64,000 bases of DNA from assembly GCF_014201375.1 (NCBI RefSeq), contig NZ_JACHDZ010000004.1, positions 552,017 through 616,016 on the forward strand. The letters are read 5' to 3'. Below, in pieces: positions 51,294 through 61,471 of this stretch (positions are counted from its first letter, which is position 1; the number at the start of each line of letters is the position of its first letter). The DNA is from Tunturiibacter empetritectus (GTDB lineage Bacteria > Acidobacteriota > Terriglobia > Terriglobales > Acidobacteriaceae). The notes beneath the pieces are model-generated. The model was given only the letters and a program-made list of their open reading frames with translations, searched no databases and was not told where the DNA came from. Both the position numbers and the translations under genes were made by a program.

Positions 51294-53474
51294 ATGCATG
51301 GGTTCAACCGATCATCCATCTTCATTACGTCTGCTCTCGCTGTCGTCTCTTTCTCGCAGCCTCTACTGGCGCAGCAAACCTATCGCTTTCAGGACACCCA
51401 TCTCCCCGCCGAGGAGCGCATCACCGATCTGATCTCACATATGACGATCGAGGAGAAGGTGCAAGCGCTCAGCACGAATCCAACCATTCCTAGGCTCGGC
51501 ATCGTCGGCACCCAACACGTCGAAGGGTTGCATGGGCTTGCGCTCGGAGGTCCTGCTGGCTGGGAGGGCAAGAACCTCCCCGTCATTCCCACGACACAGT
51601 TCCCCCAGTCGCGCGGGCTCGGCCAGACCTGGGATCCGGCACTCATTCAGAAGGCTGCTGCTGCTGAAGGTTACGAGACTCGGTATGCGTACGGGAAGTA
51701 TCATCGGGGCGGTATGGTGGTCCGCGCACCCAACGCGGATCTAAGTCGCGATCCTCGCTGGGGTCGCAGTGAAGAGTCTTACGGCGAAGACCCGTTTCTC
51801 GTCGGAACGATGGCCACCGCTTTTACCCGCGGCCTGCAGGGTGACGATCCGCACATGTGGCTCACTTCATCACTTCTGAAGCACTTTCTCGCCAACAGCA
51901 ACGAAGACGGTCGCGATGGCTCCTCGTCGAATTTTGATGAGCGTCTCTTTCGTGAGTACTACTCCGTACCGTTTCGCATGGCTATCCAACAAGGTGGCGC
52001 GAACGCCATGATGACCGCCTATAACGGTTGGAACGGTGTGCCGATGATCGAGAATCCAATACTTCGCGCTACGGTCATCAAGGAATGGGGATTTGACGGC
52101 ATCATTTGCACCGACGGGGGCGCTCTCACCAATGTTGTCACTCATCATCACGCCTTCAAAACCATGTCTGAGGCCGCTGCCGCTGCTATTCACGCTGGTA
52201 TTAACCAGTTCCTTGATGACTATCGTCAGCCTGTCATGGACGCGCTCGAACAGAACCTCATCACCGAGCAGGAGATAGATGGCAACATCCGCGGTGTCTT
52301 CCGCGTTATGCTGCGGCTAGGCATGCTGGACCCTGCAGAGCAGATTCCCTACGCCAAAATCGGCACAGTCGATCAGGCAAAGGGCGATCCATGGAACTGG
52401 CCCGAGCGACACGCTCTCGTGCGTCAGGTCACCGACGAGTCCATTGTGTTACTGAAAAACGATCACAACATCCTTCCCCTGCACGCCGAGATCACCAAGA
52501 ACATCGCAGTCATCGGCCCACTCGCCGACCGTGTAGCGCTTGATTGGTATAGCGGTACTCCCCCCTATGTTGTGACGCCGCTCGCAGGAATCCGAACACG
52601 GGCTGGATCTTCCTCTTCTGTTACCTTCTCAAAAGGTGATGATGCAAACGAAGCCGCCGCTCTCGCCGCCAAAGCAGATGTGGCCATCGTGATCGTAGGC
52701 AACCACCCAACCTGCGATGCAGGATGGTTCAAGTGTGCACTTCCTAGCGAAGGCAAAGAAGCGATTGATCGCAAGAGTCTCGCGTTGGAGCAGGAAGAGC
52801 TTGTCAAGGCTGTCTATGCCGCCAATCCCAAGACTGTTGTCGTGCTGCAAACAAGCTTCCCTTACACGACTAACTGGTCTCAGGAGCATATACCAGCCAT
52901 CCTCCAGATCACCCATAACAGCGAAGAGCAGGGGAACGCCCTCGCGGACGCGCTCTTCGGTGACTACAACCCAGCGGGACGTCTCACCCAGACATGGGTG
53001 AGCTCCATCGATCAGCTTCCTGCCATGATGGACTACGATCTTCGTCACGGACGCACTTATCTTTATCTCAAGCAGAAACCTCTGTACGCATTTGGTTTCG
53101 GACTGAGCTATACGACTTTCGCCTATTCGAATCTGCACGTCAGTACATCCAGCCTCGCGCCGAGCGGCAACCTGACCGTCACCGCCGACATTCGCAACAC
53201 AGGCGCGCGAGATGGTGACGAAGTCGTTCAACTCTACGTCGCCTATCCGCACTCTGCCGTCGCGCGTCCCATCGAAGAGCTAAAAGGCTTCGAACGCACG
53301 CACCTCCGCGCTGGCGAATCCAAAACTGTCACTCTTCACCTTCCCGCACAGTCGCTTGGCTACTGGAACGACATGCAACACGACTTTGTTGTTGAACCGG
53401 GCCCCATCGAACTTCGAATCGGCGCCAGCTCGAACGATATCAAGCTAAGCAAAACCGTGATCGTCGCCCGTTAA
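51294..53474 (+). CDS. Secreted GH3 beta-glucosidase/beta-xylosidase
   Basis: A 726-residue three-domain GH3 enzyme: signal peptide (about 1-24), TIM barrel, alpha/beta sandwich, and C-terminal Fn3-like domain (from about residue 610). The nucleophile is D274 in CTDGGAL, and substrate-binding landmarks KHFLANSNE and NADLSRDPRWGR are present; the acid/base lies on the second domain and is not certain. CTDGGA is typical of the beta-glucosidase/xylosidase subgroup. I chose the ATG at 51294, which starts a good signal peptide and has GGGAG about ten bases upstream; an extension to 51168 would overlap the hairpin. GH31 follows on the same strand after 43 bases. Confidence 0.9.
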   Translation: MHGFNRSSIFITSALAVVSFSQPLLAQQTYRFQDTHLPAEERITDLISHMTIEEKVQALSTNPTIPRLGIVGTQHVEGLHGLALGGPAGWEGKNLPVIPTTQFPQSRGLGQTWDPALIQKAAAAEGYETRYAYGKYHRGGMVVRAPNADLSRDPRWGRSEESYGEDPFLVGTMATAFTRGLQGDDPHMWLTSSLLKHFLANSNEDGRDGSSSNFDERLFREYYSVPFRMAIQQGGANAMMTAYNGWNGVPMIENPILRATVIKEWGFDGIICTDGGALTNVVTHHHAFKTMSEAAAAAIHAGINQFLDDYRQPVMDALEQNLITEQEIDGNIRGVFRVMLRLGMLDPAEQIPYAKIGTVDQAKGDPWNWPERHALVRQVTDESIVLLKNDHNILPLHAEITKNIAVIGPLADRVALDWYSGTPPYVVTPLAGIRTRAGSSSSVTFSKGDDANEAAALAAKADVAIVIVGNHPTCDAGWFKCALPSEGKEAIDRKSLALEQEELVKAVYAANPKTVVVLQTSFPYTTNWSQEHIPAILQITHNSEEQGNALADALFGDYNPAGRLTQTWVSSIDQLPAMMDYDLRHGRTYLYLKQKPLYAFGFGLSYTTFAYSNLHVSTSSLAPSGNLTVTADIRNTGARDGDEVVQLYVAYPHSAVARPIEELKGFERTHLRAGESKTVTLHLPAQSLGYWNDMQHDFVVEPGPIELRIGASSNDIKLSKTVIVAR

Positions 53475-53517
53475 TTACGAACCCACTGGTAGATACTTGA
53501 ACAAAGAAGAGAAAATT

Positions 53518-55899
53518 ATGTCCAGGCACCTCCGCTTCGCTATCCACTTCATTCCGCTCTCTTGTCTCTGCGCTCTCCTGGCAACTCCGGCGACTCGCGC
53601 TCAGCAGCTGTCGCTCTCTCGCGATAACGCCACGGTGCTCGTCGAGCCCTACGCGGCTAACATCGTTCGCGTGTCTATCAGCCTGCGACGCGAGGATGCA
53701 CTCGCTGCACCGGGTTATGGTATCTCAGCGACGCCATCTCCCACAGGGTGGACAACTGGCAGCGATTCCTCAGGCGACATCCTTCGTTCTAGCCGTCTCG
53801 TCGTCACGGTCTCACCCCAGGGGCCAAAGTGGGTTCCAACGGGAACCAGCGCCGACATAGCGAAGTTCTTCAACGGCTCCACTCCAGGCATCGGCCTCTT
53901 CATCAAAACTCCCGATAATGCGGACCTCATTCGCATGCAGGGCTGGCAGATGTCGGTCCCCAACCACAAGGACGGCAACGCCGACATCCTCTACGACCGC
54001 CGCCCCACTGACGCACCCTTCTTTCAGGTCGGCGCCAGCTTCGCCTCTCCACCGGATGAGCACTACTATGGTCTGGGTCAGAATCAGGAAGGTTACCTCG
54101 ATCGTCGTAACCGTGTACTCCATTGTGCTCACGACTACAACGCACCCTCTGGCCAAAGTGTATGTGTACCATTCATAGTTACAAACAAAGGTTATGGCGT
54201 CCTCTGGGACAATCCATCCGCGACCACAGTTGCCTTCGGATTCAACGATCAGGTACGTTGGACATCAGATGTCGGCCAACGAGTCTCTTTCTTCGTAATC
54301 GCTGGTGCAACCTACGATGAGATTTACACTGGCTACCGGCTGCTCACCGGCTCAACGCCCATGCTCCCAAAATCTGCATACGGTTACATCCAGAGTAAGC
54401 AGCGCTACACCAGCCAGACTGAACTTCTCGGTGTGGCGCATGCATATCGCGAACGCCACTACCCGATCGACGACCTCGTCATCGACTGGTTTCACTACAC
54501 CATCATGGGTCAGATGGACATGGATCCCGCCAAGTGGCCAGACCCTGCGGCGATGAACAAAGAGCTGCACGCCATGAACTTCCATACCATGATCAGCATC
54601 TGGCCCCGCTTCGTCCCCGAGGGCCGTTACTACAACACCGTGCTAAAGAATGGATGGTTCGAGCATCTCGCCGACGGCACGCCCACCAATGGTTTACCCT
54701 ACGACCGCGCCGGCTCAGACATCGACACTACCAACCCGGACGCCGCAAAGTGGTACTGGGGCGTCGTCAAAGAGAACTACATCAGCAAAGGTTTCGACGC
54801 CGTCTGGGCGGACGAGACCGAGCCAGATCTTCCTCCTAACGGAAGCTACTTTCACATCGGCCCTGGCACGCAGTTCTTCAACACCTATCCCCTCTTTCAC
54901 ACTGCAGCCTTCTACAACGGCTTTCGCGAAGACCTTTCAACCCGTGCACTCATCCTCGCTCGCGACGCCTATCTCGGCGCACAGCACAACGGCGCCATCT
55001 TCTGGTCCTCCGACATCAGCGGAAATTGGGACACCCTGAAACGTCAGGTCCCAACCGGCATCAACTTCGTGGCATCGGGTACACCCTACTGGAGCACCGA
55101 CATCGGTGGCTGGCAGTATCTTCCCTCGCATCACACGCCGCTGCACACTCCGCTCATCGACCCCTCTGACGCCCGCGAAAACATCGGCCACTACGATGAC
55201 TATCCCGAACTCTACGTACGCTGGTTCGAGTACGGGGCCTTTCAGCCCAACTTCCGTAGCCACGGAAGCCGTCCGCAGAATGAGGTGTGGTCCTACGGCA
55301 AGCAGGCTGAACCAATCCTCGTGAAGTATCTCCGCCTTCGCTATCAGCTCATGCCGTATATCTACAGCCTTGGCCACATGACCAACCAGACCGGTGCTCC
55401 CTTCATGCGTGGCCTGTTCATGGACTTCGGAAGCGACCCTAAGGTTGCCAACATCGGTGACGAGTATATGTTCGGACCTGCTCTGCTGGTCGCTCCGGTA
55501 ACAGAGCAGGGAAGTACTTCACGGGAGGTTTATCTGCCCGCTGGAACCGACTGGTACAACTACTGGACGAATGCGAAGGTGCATGGTGGGCAGGCCATCA
55601 CTGTCGATGCTCCCATCGACACGATTCCCCTCTTCGTTCGTGCAGGTTCGATTCTTCCGCTCGGCAGCGCTGTTGAAAGCACCAACGAAGATCAGAAGAT
55701 CGATCGAGTTCGCGTCTACCCTGGAGCCGACGGAGACTTCGACCTCTATCGTGACGACGGCAGCACCTATAACTACGAGAAGGGCCAGTTCCAACTTACC
55801 CATCTCCACTGGTCCAATGCGACAGGCAAGCTGACCCACAGCGGCCCAGACGCATGGAGCGCGCCCGATGCCTCGATCCTCGAGGTAGAAAACCGATAG
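53518..55899 (+). CDS. Secreted GH31 alpha-xylosidase-type hydrolase
   Basis: A 793-residue GH31 enzyme with a signal peptide (about 1-29), an N-terminal beta-sandwich, the catalytic barrel and C-terminal beta domains. The nucleophile is D432 in VWADETEPDL; the Glu-Pro that follows is the alpha-xylosidase-like form (YicI, XylS) rather than the alpha-glucosidase form. It would remove alpha-1,6-xylose from xyloglucan oligosaccharides. The ATG at 53518 has GAAGAG seven bases upstream and is preferred over a TTG at 53497. It is the last gene of the plus-strand GH3-GH31 unit and is convergent with the GH95 pseudogene. Confidence 0.9.
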   Translation: MSRHLRFAIHFIPLSCLCALLATPATRAQQLSLSRDNATVLVEPYAANIVRVSISLRREDALAAPGYGISATPSPTGWTTGSDSSGDILRSSRLVVTVSPQGPKWVPTGTSADIAKFFNGSTPGIGLFIKTPDNADLIRMQGWQMSVPNHKDGNADILYDRRPTDAPFFQVGASFASPPDEHYYGLGQNQEGYLDRRNRVLHCAHDYNAPSGQSVCVPFIVTNKGYGVLWDNPSATTVAFGFNDQVRWTSDVGQRVSFFVIAGATYDEIYTGYRLLTGSTPMLPKSAYGYIQSKQRYTSQTELLGVAHAYRERHYPIDDLVIDWFHYTIMGQMDMDPAKWPDPAAMNKELHAMNFHTMISIWPRFVPEGRYYNTVLKNGWFEHLADGTPTNGLPYDRAGSDIDTTNPDAAKWYWGVVKENYISKGFDAVWADETEPDLPPNGSYFHIGPGTQFFNTYPLFHTAAFYNGFREDLSTRALILARDAYLGAQHNGAIFWSSDISGNWDTLKRQVPTGINFVASGTPYWSTDIGGWQYLPSHHTPLHTPLIDPSDARENIGHYDDYPELYVRWFEYGAFQPNFRSHGSRPQNEVWSYGKQAEPILVKYLRLRYQLMPYIYSLGHMTNQTGAPFMRGLFMDFGSDPKVANIGDEYMFGPALLVAPVTEQGSTSREVYLPAGTDWYNYWTNAKVHGGQAITVDAPIDTIPLFVRAGSILPLGSAVESTNEDQKIDRVRVYPGADGDFDLYRDDGSTYNYEKGQFQLTHLHWSNATGKLTHSGPDAWSAPDASILEVENR

Positions 55900-56026
55900 A
55901 TAGAGTCGCACCTTCTGAGACGGGTTACTCGCACATACTCTAGCCGATCGTTCGCAGCAATCCGTCGAGAACTTTCCTCGCTCCGGCCTTCATCTGCAAC
56001 TCCCGAACAACCGATCCATAGCGAAC

Positions 56027-57654
56027 TCAGACAACACCATCGCGCTCTGACTGTAGCCTCAATTCAGTCATTCGCCCAGCCTTCCATGTTACTCCAACGG
56101 TGACTCCTCCCATCGCCCTTAGCCCGTCGACCCGGCCCTCGGGCAATGCGGAGGGCAGCGCCGGCAGCACGCGAACTTCATTCGGACGGCTAAGAGATGG
56201 CTTGTCACCGCGCCCTCCAATTCGCCGGGAACTCTTTTTACATGCCCGATGCACGGAAGGCCAGCGTGTGCATGGGACCTGCGATCGACGAGGAGAATCT
56301 CCCCGCTGAGCTCTGTCGAATCGGATCCACGGGATTCCAGAGGCGCGACCCATCCATCGGAGCCGTAGTAGCTTTGTGCTGTATGTGCGCCGGGCATCTG
56401 CAGTCCTTCCATAAGAGCGAACAGCGGATCCGTAAGTTCTCCTAGCGCCGTCGGCTCCGCTGGCCAGTAGTTCATCTGCACATTGACGTCCAGGTGCCAG
56501 TCGCCCTTCCATCCAGGATGAATTCCCTCTGCCCAAAGCCCTTGGAGATTTGCCGGCAGGCCACCCGGACGAGACGACGAAATCAACAGATAGCGCCCAA
56601 ACTGAAAGTAGAGCGCCGCTAACCCAGGGTCGTTCGCTCCCCTATAAGCCGCGGCTAAACGGTCAGCAGCCGTGCTCTGCTCCAGCGCTGCGTCGCCGTC
56701 TCCCATCGCACGCGATACTCGGCGGAAGTAGCTGCGATAATCCGCTTGGTGGCGCGCCAGCAACAACGCAGAAGGCCGCTCGCCGCCGCGCGCATATCAT
56801 GCAAAGCGGCGAACTCGGCGCTATGGCTGTGACGGCCTGCGAAACCTCCATAGTTGGTTGCCGCGGTCACCAGTAGCGTAACCTCGTCAGCGCGAGAGAT
56901 CAAAAGAGAATCGCCATCGACTGGTTTTATCGTGCCGCCGCGGGTGAACGCTCGCACACGGGTGGCATACCGACGACCAGCCACGCCGTGCGCGCCCGAA
57001 TCCAGCGCGCCCGTCATCACCAAGCCATCTTTACCATCGGTCTTCGTCTGGAAACGCTCCACTCTGCCCAGATGAACGCGTAACGAAAGCGAACGGGATC
57101 GGCTCGCCCGCAGGTGCACCACAATCACCTGATCCGGGGCACTTGTGAATACTTCGCGTGTATAGCGCACTCCATTTGCAACAAACTCGCGGTCGCCACA
57201 GCCCCATCGAGATCAAGCCATCTGCGATATTCGCTGGCGTTCGCATCCTGAATCCCGTCAAACGAGAGCAGCAGCTTTCCCAGCTCCTCGTACGAAACAT
57301 AGCGAGCATCGCCGCTCCCCGTATCAGCCGATGTAAGCTCTTATTTACCAGAGCCTCGGCGGATACATTGTCACCCGCAATCAGTAACCTGCGAATCTCT
57401 GGAAGCTCTTTCGCGGCGTCTGTGCGATCCGAGTCGTGGGGTGAGCCGGACCACATCGAACTCTCATTCAGGTCCACTCACTCCTCGCAGACGCCGCCAT
57501 ACATCGCCGCTCCTAGTCGTCCATTGCCCGTTGGCATAGCTTCCTCGAAGACGCGCGCCTGCGCACCGAAGCGTACCAGTAGGTCGCCGGAAGGCACGAA
57601 GCTCTGGGCTGCAAGCATCGAACTGAAGCCTAAACAACAGCGTGAGTGTGCCAC
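56027..57654 (-). pseudogene. Decayed GH95 alpha-L-fucosidase-type gene
   Basis: On the minus strand a GTG at about 57654, with AAGGTGGA upstream, begins a signal-like N-terminus and then FEEAMPTGNGRLGAAMYGGV, a hallmark of GH95. An in-frame TGA follows GGVCEE near 57478, and the frame resumes as VDLNESSMWSGSPHDSD. Further segments in shifting frames read LLLSFDGIQDANASEYRRW, NGVRYTREVFTSAPD, GDWHLDVNVQMNYWPAEP and finally LPALPSALPEGRVDGLRAMG. At least three frameshifts, one nonsense codon and an internal deletion, after about 56420, of much of the catalytic barrel are visible. It follows the GH42 gene on the same strand and must once have been part of that operon. Confidence 0.85.
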
Positions 57655-57692
57655 ACCGTTCCACCTTCGCGAAGCCAGACAAAGCTATCCTC

Positions 57693-59768
57693 CTACTTAC
57701 TGCCGGCCGACTCCTGAAGCACCACGACACCAAACCGCGGAAGTGAAACGCTTGTTGTGTCCCCACCCTTGAGCACATCGTGCATTGCGTGTGGCAGCTT
57801 GATGACACTCATCTCCGATCCATAGTTCGTCAGAATAAGAACACGCGATTTTTCGTTCGACCGTATCGCCACATCCACGTCTGCCGGAATCTCTGGCAAT
57901 ATTGTCGCGATGTCGCTCTCCTTGAGCATCCACTCCGCAGCACGTCTCATCGCAGCCGCATCAAGCCCCGTGCCAATGTATGTAATCGTCCCCTGCCCAA
58001 CTTTGCGTGTCACAGCCGCGGGCTGTCCGTCCAACCAGCCGTTGCTCGTTCCGTAACGCATCAGAACCTGCGTAGCCTGATCGGTTACGCCGAGCTGTTC
58101 GGCCCAGGTCGTATCTTGCGCATCTCCCCACACGCCGCTCACCGGCACTGTTTGATCCAGTGCGTAAAACTGCTCAACCTTCGCGCCCAGCATTGCGGCG
58201 AGTGGTCCAGGCTGCCGCTCTGGAAATAGAATGTTGTCTTCGTCCTTCATGGCACTTCGCTGCCCCAGCACAAGATTGCCTCCTGCACGAACGTAAGTCT
58301 CCAAATTTTTTGCAGCCTCCGGTGTCAGTACGTTCAACGCCGGAGCGACGACCAGCTTGTACTGCGTCAGAGGGGCTGTATCCGCAACCACGTCAACCGA
58401 ACCAGCAAGTTTATGCAGCGGAGCGTAGTAACTCAACAGAGCATCGACCGGATCGAATGCTTTATTGTGCCTCTGCCAATTAATAGCCCATCGACTCGAG
58501 TAGTCCTGCAGCACCGCAACCTGCGACCTCACGGTCGTTCCAGCCAGAACTGGAGCGGCCTTCTCGAACTCTGCCCCAATCTGCTTCACCTCGCCGTATA
58601 GCGGGACGGGCGTCCCATCGGCTCCAACCAGCGTCCCGTGGTACTGCTCCTGTCCGTTCAGCGCGCTTCGCCACTGCCAGTATTCCACTGCTTCCGAACC
58701 ATGGCCAATCGCATTCCACGCCATAGCCCGAACCTCGCCCTTATCGAGCGCATTGTTGTCCGTCTGCCAATTCACAAAGCCCGGCTGCGTCTCCATCACC
58801 CAGAAGTTCTTGCGCAAAAATCCACGAGTCAAATCGTGTGTCGCACCATTGCGCACTGGGTCCAGATGTCCCGTCCCCACATAATCGTCCCACGAGGCAA
58901 AGTCCAAATCCTGCGCCACGGTGTAGTGATCGTATGCGTCGAACCATCCCATCATGTTCGTCGTGATCATCTGTCGAGGCTCAGCATGCGCACGAATCGC
59001 ATCCAACTGGTTCTTCTGATAACTCCGCCAAGTGTCGGAGACGAACTCTTTCCAGTTCAGCATCAGGCCCGGGTTGCCCCCATGTTCGGCGATCGGAATC
59101 TGGCTCCAGTCCTGGTAGGTCTCACTCCAATAAGCGGTGGTCCACCGCGCATTTAGGTTCTCAAGCGTCCCGTACTTGGTGCGAAGCCAGCTTCGAAATT
59201 GTACCTGGGTAGTTTCCCCATAGCTCTCATTGGCGTATTCGTTGTCAATCTGCCACCCGATCACATTCGCGTCATGACCAAACGCCTCCGACATCTTCTC
59301 CGCGACCCTCCGGCTCAACTCGCGATACTTGGGATCGCTCCAATCGAACTGTTGGCGATTTCCATGACCGTCCTTCCTGCCGTTTTCCATGGTGCGCAGG
59401 GTCTCAGGATACTTCTGCGTAAGCCAGGCTGGCGGCGCGGCGGATGGCGTGCCCATCACAACCGCGATGTGATGCCGCTCTGCCGCACGCACGGCATGCT
59501 GAAGCCACTCCAGATGAACTTCGCCCTCATGTGGCTCGATGGTGCTCCACGCAAACTCACCCACGCGCACAAAATTGATATGCGCCTGTTTCATGAGCGT
59601 GAGGTCTGCGTCCCACCGGCTCTCCGGCCACTGCTCGGGATACCACGCCGCTCCAAGTCCCAAGGCAGGGCGTCGCGGATCCGTCGGCAACGCAACCTGA
59701 GTGAGAGCAGGGAGACTCAAGGTCAATAGGACAAACGCAGATCTTGCAAACCAACACCGCAATATCAT
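57693..59768 (-). CDS. Secreted GH42 beta-galactosidase
   Basis: A 691-residue GH42 enzyme with an N-terminal signal peptide (about 1-23), the TIM barrel, a trimerisation (glutamine-amidotransferase-like) domain and a C-terminal beta domain. The family opening GAAWYPEQWPESRWDADL is clear, the acid/base is E177 in WQIDNEYAN, and the nucleophile E326 in WVMETQPG. It cleaves beta-galactosides such as xyloglucan or galactan side chains. AAGGAG lies five bases before the ATG. It is 61 bases downstream of xylA on the same strand, so xylose and galactose release are linked in this operon. Confidence 0.92.
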   Translation of the reverse strand: MILRCWFARSAFVLLTLSLPALTQVALPTDPRRPALGLGAAWYPEQWPESRWDADLTLMKQAHINFVRVGEFAWSTIEPHEGEVHLEWLQHAVRAAERHHIAVVMGTPSAAPPAWLTQKYPETLRTMENGRKDGHGNRQQFDWSDPKYRELSRRVAEKMSEAFGHDANVIGWQIDNEYANESYGETTQVQFRSWLRTKYGTLENLNARWTTAYWSETYQDWSQIPIAEHGGNPGLMLNWKEFVSDTWRSYQKNQLDAIRAHAEPRQMITTNMMGWFDAYDHYTVAQDLDFASWDDYVGTGHLDPVRNGATHDLTRGFLRKNFWVMETQPGFVNWQTDNNALDKGEVRAMAWNAIGHGSEAVEYWQWRSALNGQEQYHGTLVGADGTPVPLYGEVKQIGAEFEKAAPVLAGTTVRSQVAVLQDYSSRWAINWQRHNKAFDPVDALLSYYAPLHKLAGSVDVVADTAPLTQYKLVVAPALNVLTPEAAKNLETYVRAGGNLVLGQRSAMKDEDNILFPERQPGPLAAMLGAKVEQFYALDQTVPVSGVWGDAQDTTWAEQLGVTDQATQVLMRYGTSNGWLDGQPAAVTRKVGQGTITYIGTGLDAAAMRRAAEWMLKESDIATILPEIPADVDVAIRSNEKSRVLILTNYGSEMSVIKLPHAMHDVLKGGDTTSVSLPRFGVVVLQESAGSK

Positions 59769-59829
59769 CGAAACTCCTTGACTCGTGAACTACACCGGTA
59801 TTCGCAGTCCGATGTAGCCCTTCCCTCGA

Positions 59830-61146
59830 CTACAGGTAACGGTTGATCAGATTTTCCAACTGCTCCTGCCGCCCTGATCGCGGCTTGGGATTGATATTGC
59901 GCTCCTCGCTTCGAGCAGCGATTGCGCCCAGCGACTCCTTGCCCGCAAGCATCGCCTTATTCTCCGGCAGATTCCAACCCGCATAGCGCGCGTCCACAAT
60001 CTCGGCCAGACGCCCTTCCTCATGGATCTTCGCGGCGATCAGAAACGCGCGAGCACACAGATCCACGCCACCAATGTGCGCATGGAGTAGATCCTCCGGA
60101 TCCGTTGACTGCCGCCGCACCTTCGCATCGAAGTTCATGCCGCCCGGCCCGAGCCCCCCAGCCTGAATCACGTGATACATCGCCAAGGTCATCGAGTACA
60201 GATCTACCGGAAACTGATCCGTGTCCCAACCAAGCAACGGGTCGCCGCGGTTAATATCGAGCGAACCGAGAATCCCCAGGTCAGCGGCCGTGGCAATCTC
60301 ATGCTCGAAGGTGTGTCCCGCCAGCAACGCATGATTAGCCTCAAGATTCACCTTCACCTCGCTCTCAAGGCCAAACCTCTTTAGAAACCCAAATACCGTC
60401 GCCGTATCGAAGTCGTATTGATGCACGGTCGGCTCCTTCGGCTTCGGTTCAAGCAATATCTGGCCGCTGAATCCAATCTTGTGTTTGTACTCCACCACCA
60501 ACGCGAGCATGCGGCCCATCTGCTCCAGCTCGCGCTTCAGACTGGTGTTCAACAGCGTCTCGTAGCCCTCGCGTCCGCCCCACAGTACATAGTTTTCGCC
60601 GCCCAGCTTCTTCGTTACATCCATGCAATGTTTAATCGTCGTCGCACAGTAAGCAAAAACTTCTGGGTCTGGGTTGGTCGCGGCGCCAGACATAAATCGC
60701 GGATGACTGAACAGGTTCGCCGTACCCCATAGCAGCCGTGTCTTTGACGATTCCATCTTCTTCGCCAGGTAATCCGACATGCTGTGAAGATTGGCAATGG
60801 ATTCCCGCAGGGTTTCGCCGTCGGGAGTGATATCGCGGTCATGGAATGTGTAGAAGGGAAGATCAAGGACACGAAAAAGATCGAATGCAGCGTCAGCCTT
60901 ATCCTGCGCGGCCTGCATCGCATCGCTGCGGTCCATCCAGGGGCGACGAATCGTCGGCGCGCCAAATGGGTCGCTACCGTTCATTGCCAGACTGTGCCAA
61001 TAAGCGACTGCAAATCGCAGATGCTCTCGGAGCGGCTTTCCCAACACTGTTCGGTCGGCATCGTACCAGCGGTACGCTAGATCGGATGTGCTCTCGGCTC
61101 CCTCATATTCCACTATCGGAAAGCTATTGAAAATTGATTGCCCCAT
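59830..61146 (-). CDS. xylA: Xylose isomerase
   Basis: XylA converts D-xylose to D-xylulose in the cytosol. The 438-residue protein is of the longer class II type. Catalytic H102 and D105 ([10 protein letters not shown]), the metal site EPKPKEPT, the EANHA and GSLDINRGD segments are all in place. No xylulokinase gene is found in the window, so the pathway continues elsewhere. A GGGGGA ribosome-binding site precedes the ATG. The gene follows the small membrane protein by 48 bases, in a probable operon with the SSS symporter and GH42. Confidence 0.97.
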   Translation of the reverse strand: MGQSIFNSFPIVEYEGAESTSDLAYRWYDADRTVLGKPLREHLRFAVAYWHSLAMNGSDPFGAPTIRRPWMDRSDAMQAAQDKADAAFDLFRVLDLPFYTFHDRDITPDGETLRESIANLHSMSDYLAKKMESSKTRLLWGTANLFSHPRFMSGAATNPDPEVFAYCATTIKHCMDVTKKLGGENYVLWGGREGYETLLNTSLKRELEQMGRMLALVVEYKHKIGFSGQILLEPKPKEPTVHQYDFDTATVFGFLKRFGLESEVKVNLEANHALLAGHTFEHEIATAADLGILGSLDINRGDPLLGWDTDQFPVDLYSMTLAMYHVIQAGGLGPGGMNFDAKVRRQSTDPEDLLHAHIGGVDLCARAFLIAAKIHEEGRLAEIVDARYAGWNLPENKAMLAGKESLGAIAARSEERNINPKPRSGRQEQLENLINRYL

Positions 61147-61194
61147 AGATCCCCCAAATAAAAATGTGTCTTGTGCCGCTTACTGCACAGAAAC

Positions 61195-61449
61195 TCAATC
61201 CACCGACTGAACCGCCGGCCGAAAACGCACCGTGTAGAACCCCCCGAAAAGCGTCAGTAGAACGCCCCACCAGAGCGTTGGCTGCAAATTGGCCAGAACT
61301 GTGGCGGGCTCGTGTCCAAAGCGCTCAAAGATGCCTTGGCCTAATAGAACCAGACCGTCAGCCAGCATCAAGATGCCGCAGAAAAACCATATGGATAGTC
61401 TTGCTCTGCGCGCCTGCCGTTTCTGCTCTTGCGAACGATTGTCTTTCAT
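61195..61449 (-). CDS. Small two-helix membrane protein, possible symporter partner
   Basis: An 84-residue protein with a positively charged N-terminus (KRQARRARLS) and two hydrophobic segments (about residues 18-38 and 54-74). I do not recognise a named family with certainty. Its place between the symporter (22-base gap) and xylA, and its size, resemble the small partner proteins that accompany some sodium/solute symporters, as YjcH accompanies ActP. GAGGAG stands about six bases before the ATG. A role in xylose uptake is an inference from position. Confidence 0.7.
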   Translation of the reverse strand: MKDNRSQEQKRQARRARLSIWFFCGILMLADGLVLLGQGIFERFGHEPATVLANLQPTLWWGVLLTLFGGFYTVRFRPAVQSVD

Positions 61450-61471
61450 CGTGTCTCCTCGCAGCTCGCTT

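Noticed and set aside
51167..51493. C-terminal extension of the broken receptor frame into the GH3 gene
   Set aside because: The residues are Ser/Arg/Cys-rich noise in a frame overlapping the GH3 signal peptide and barrel.
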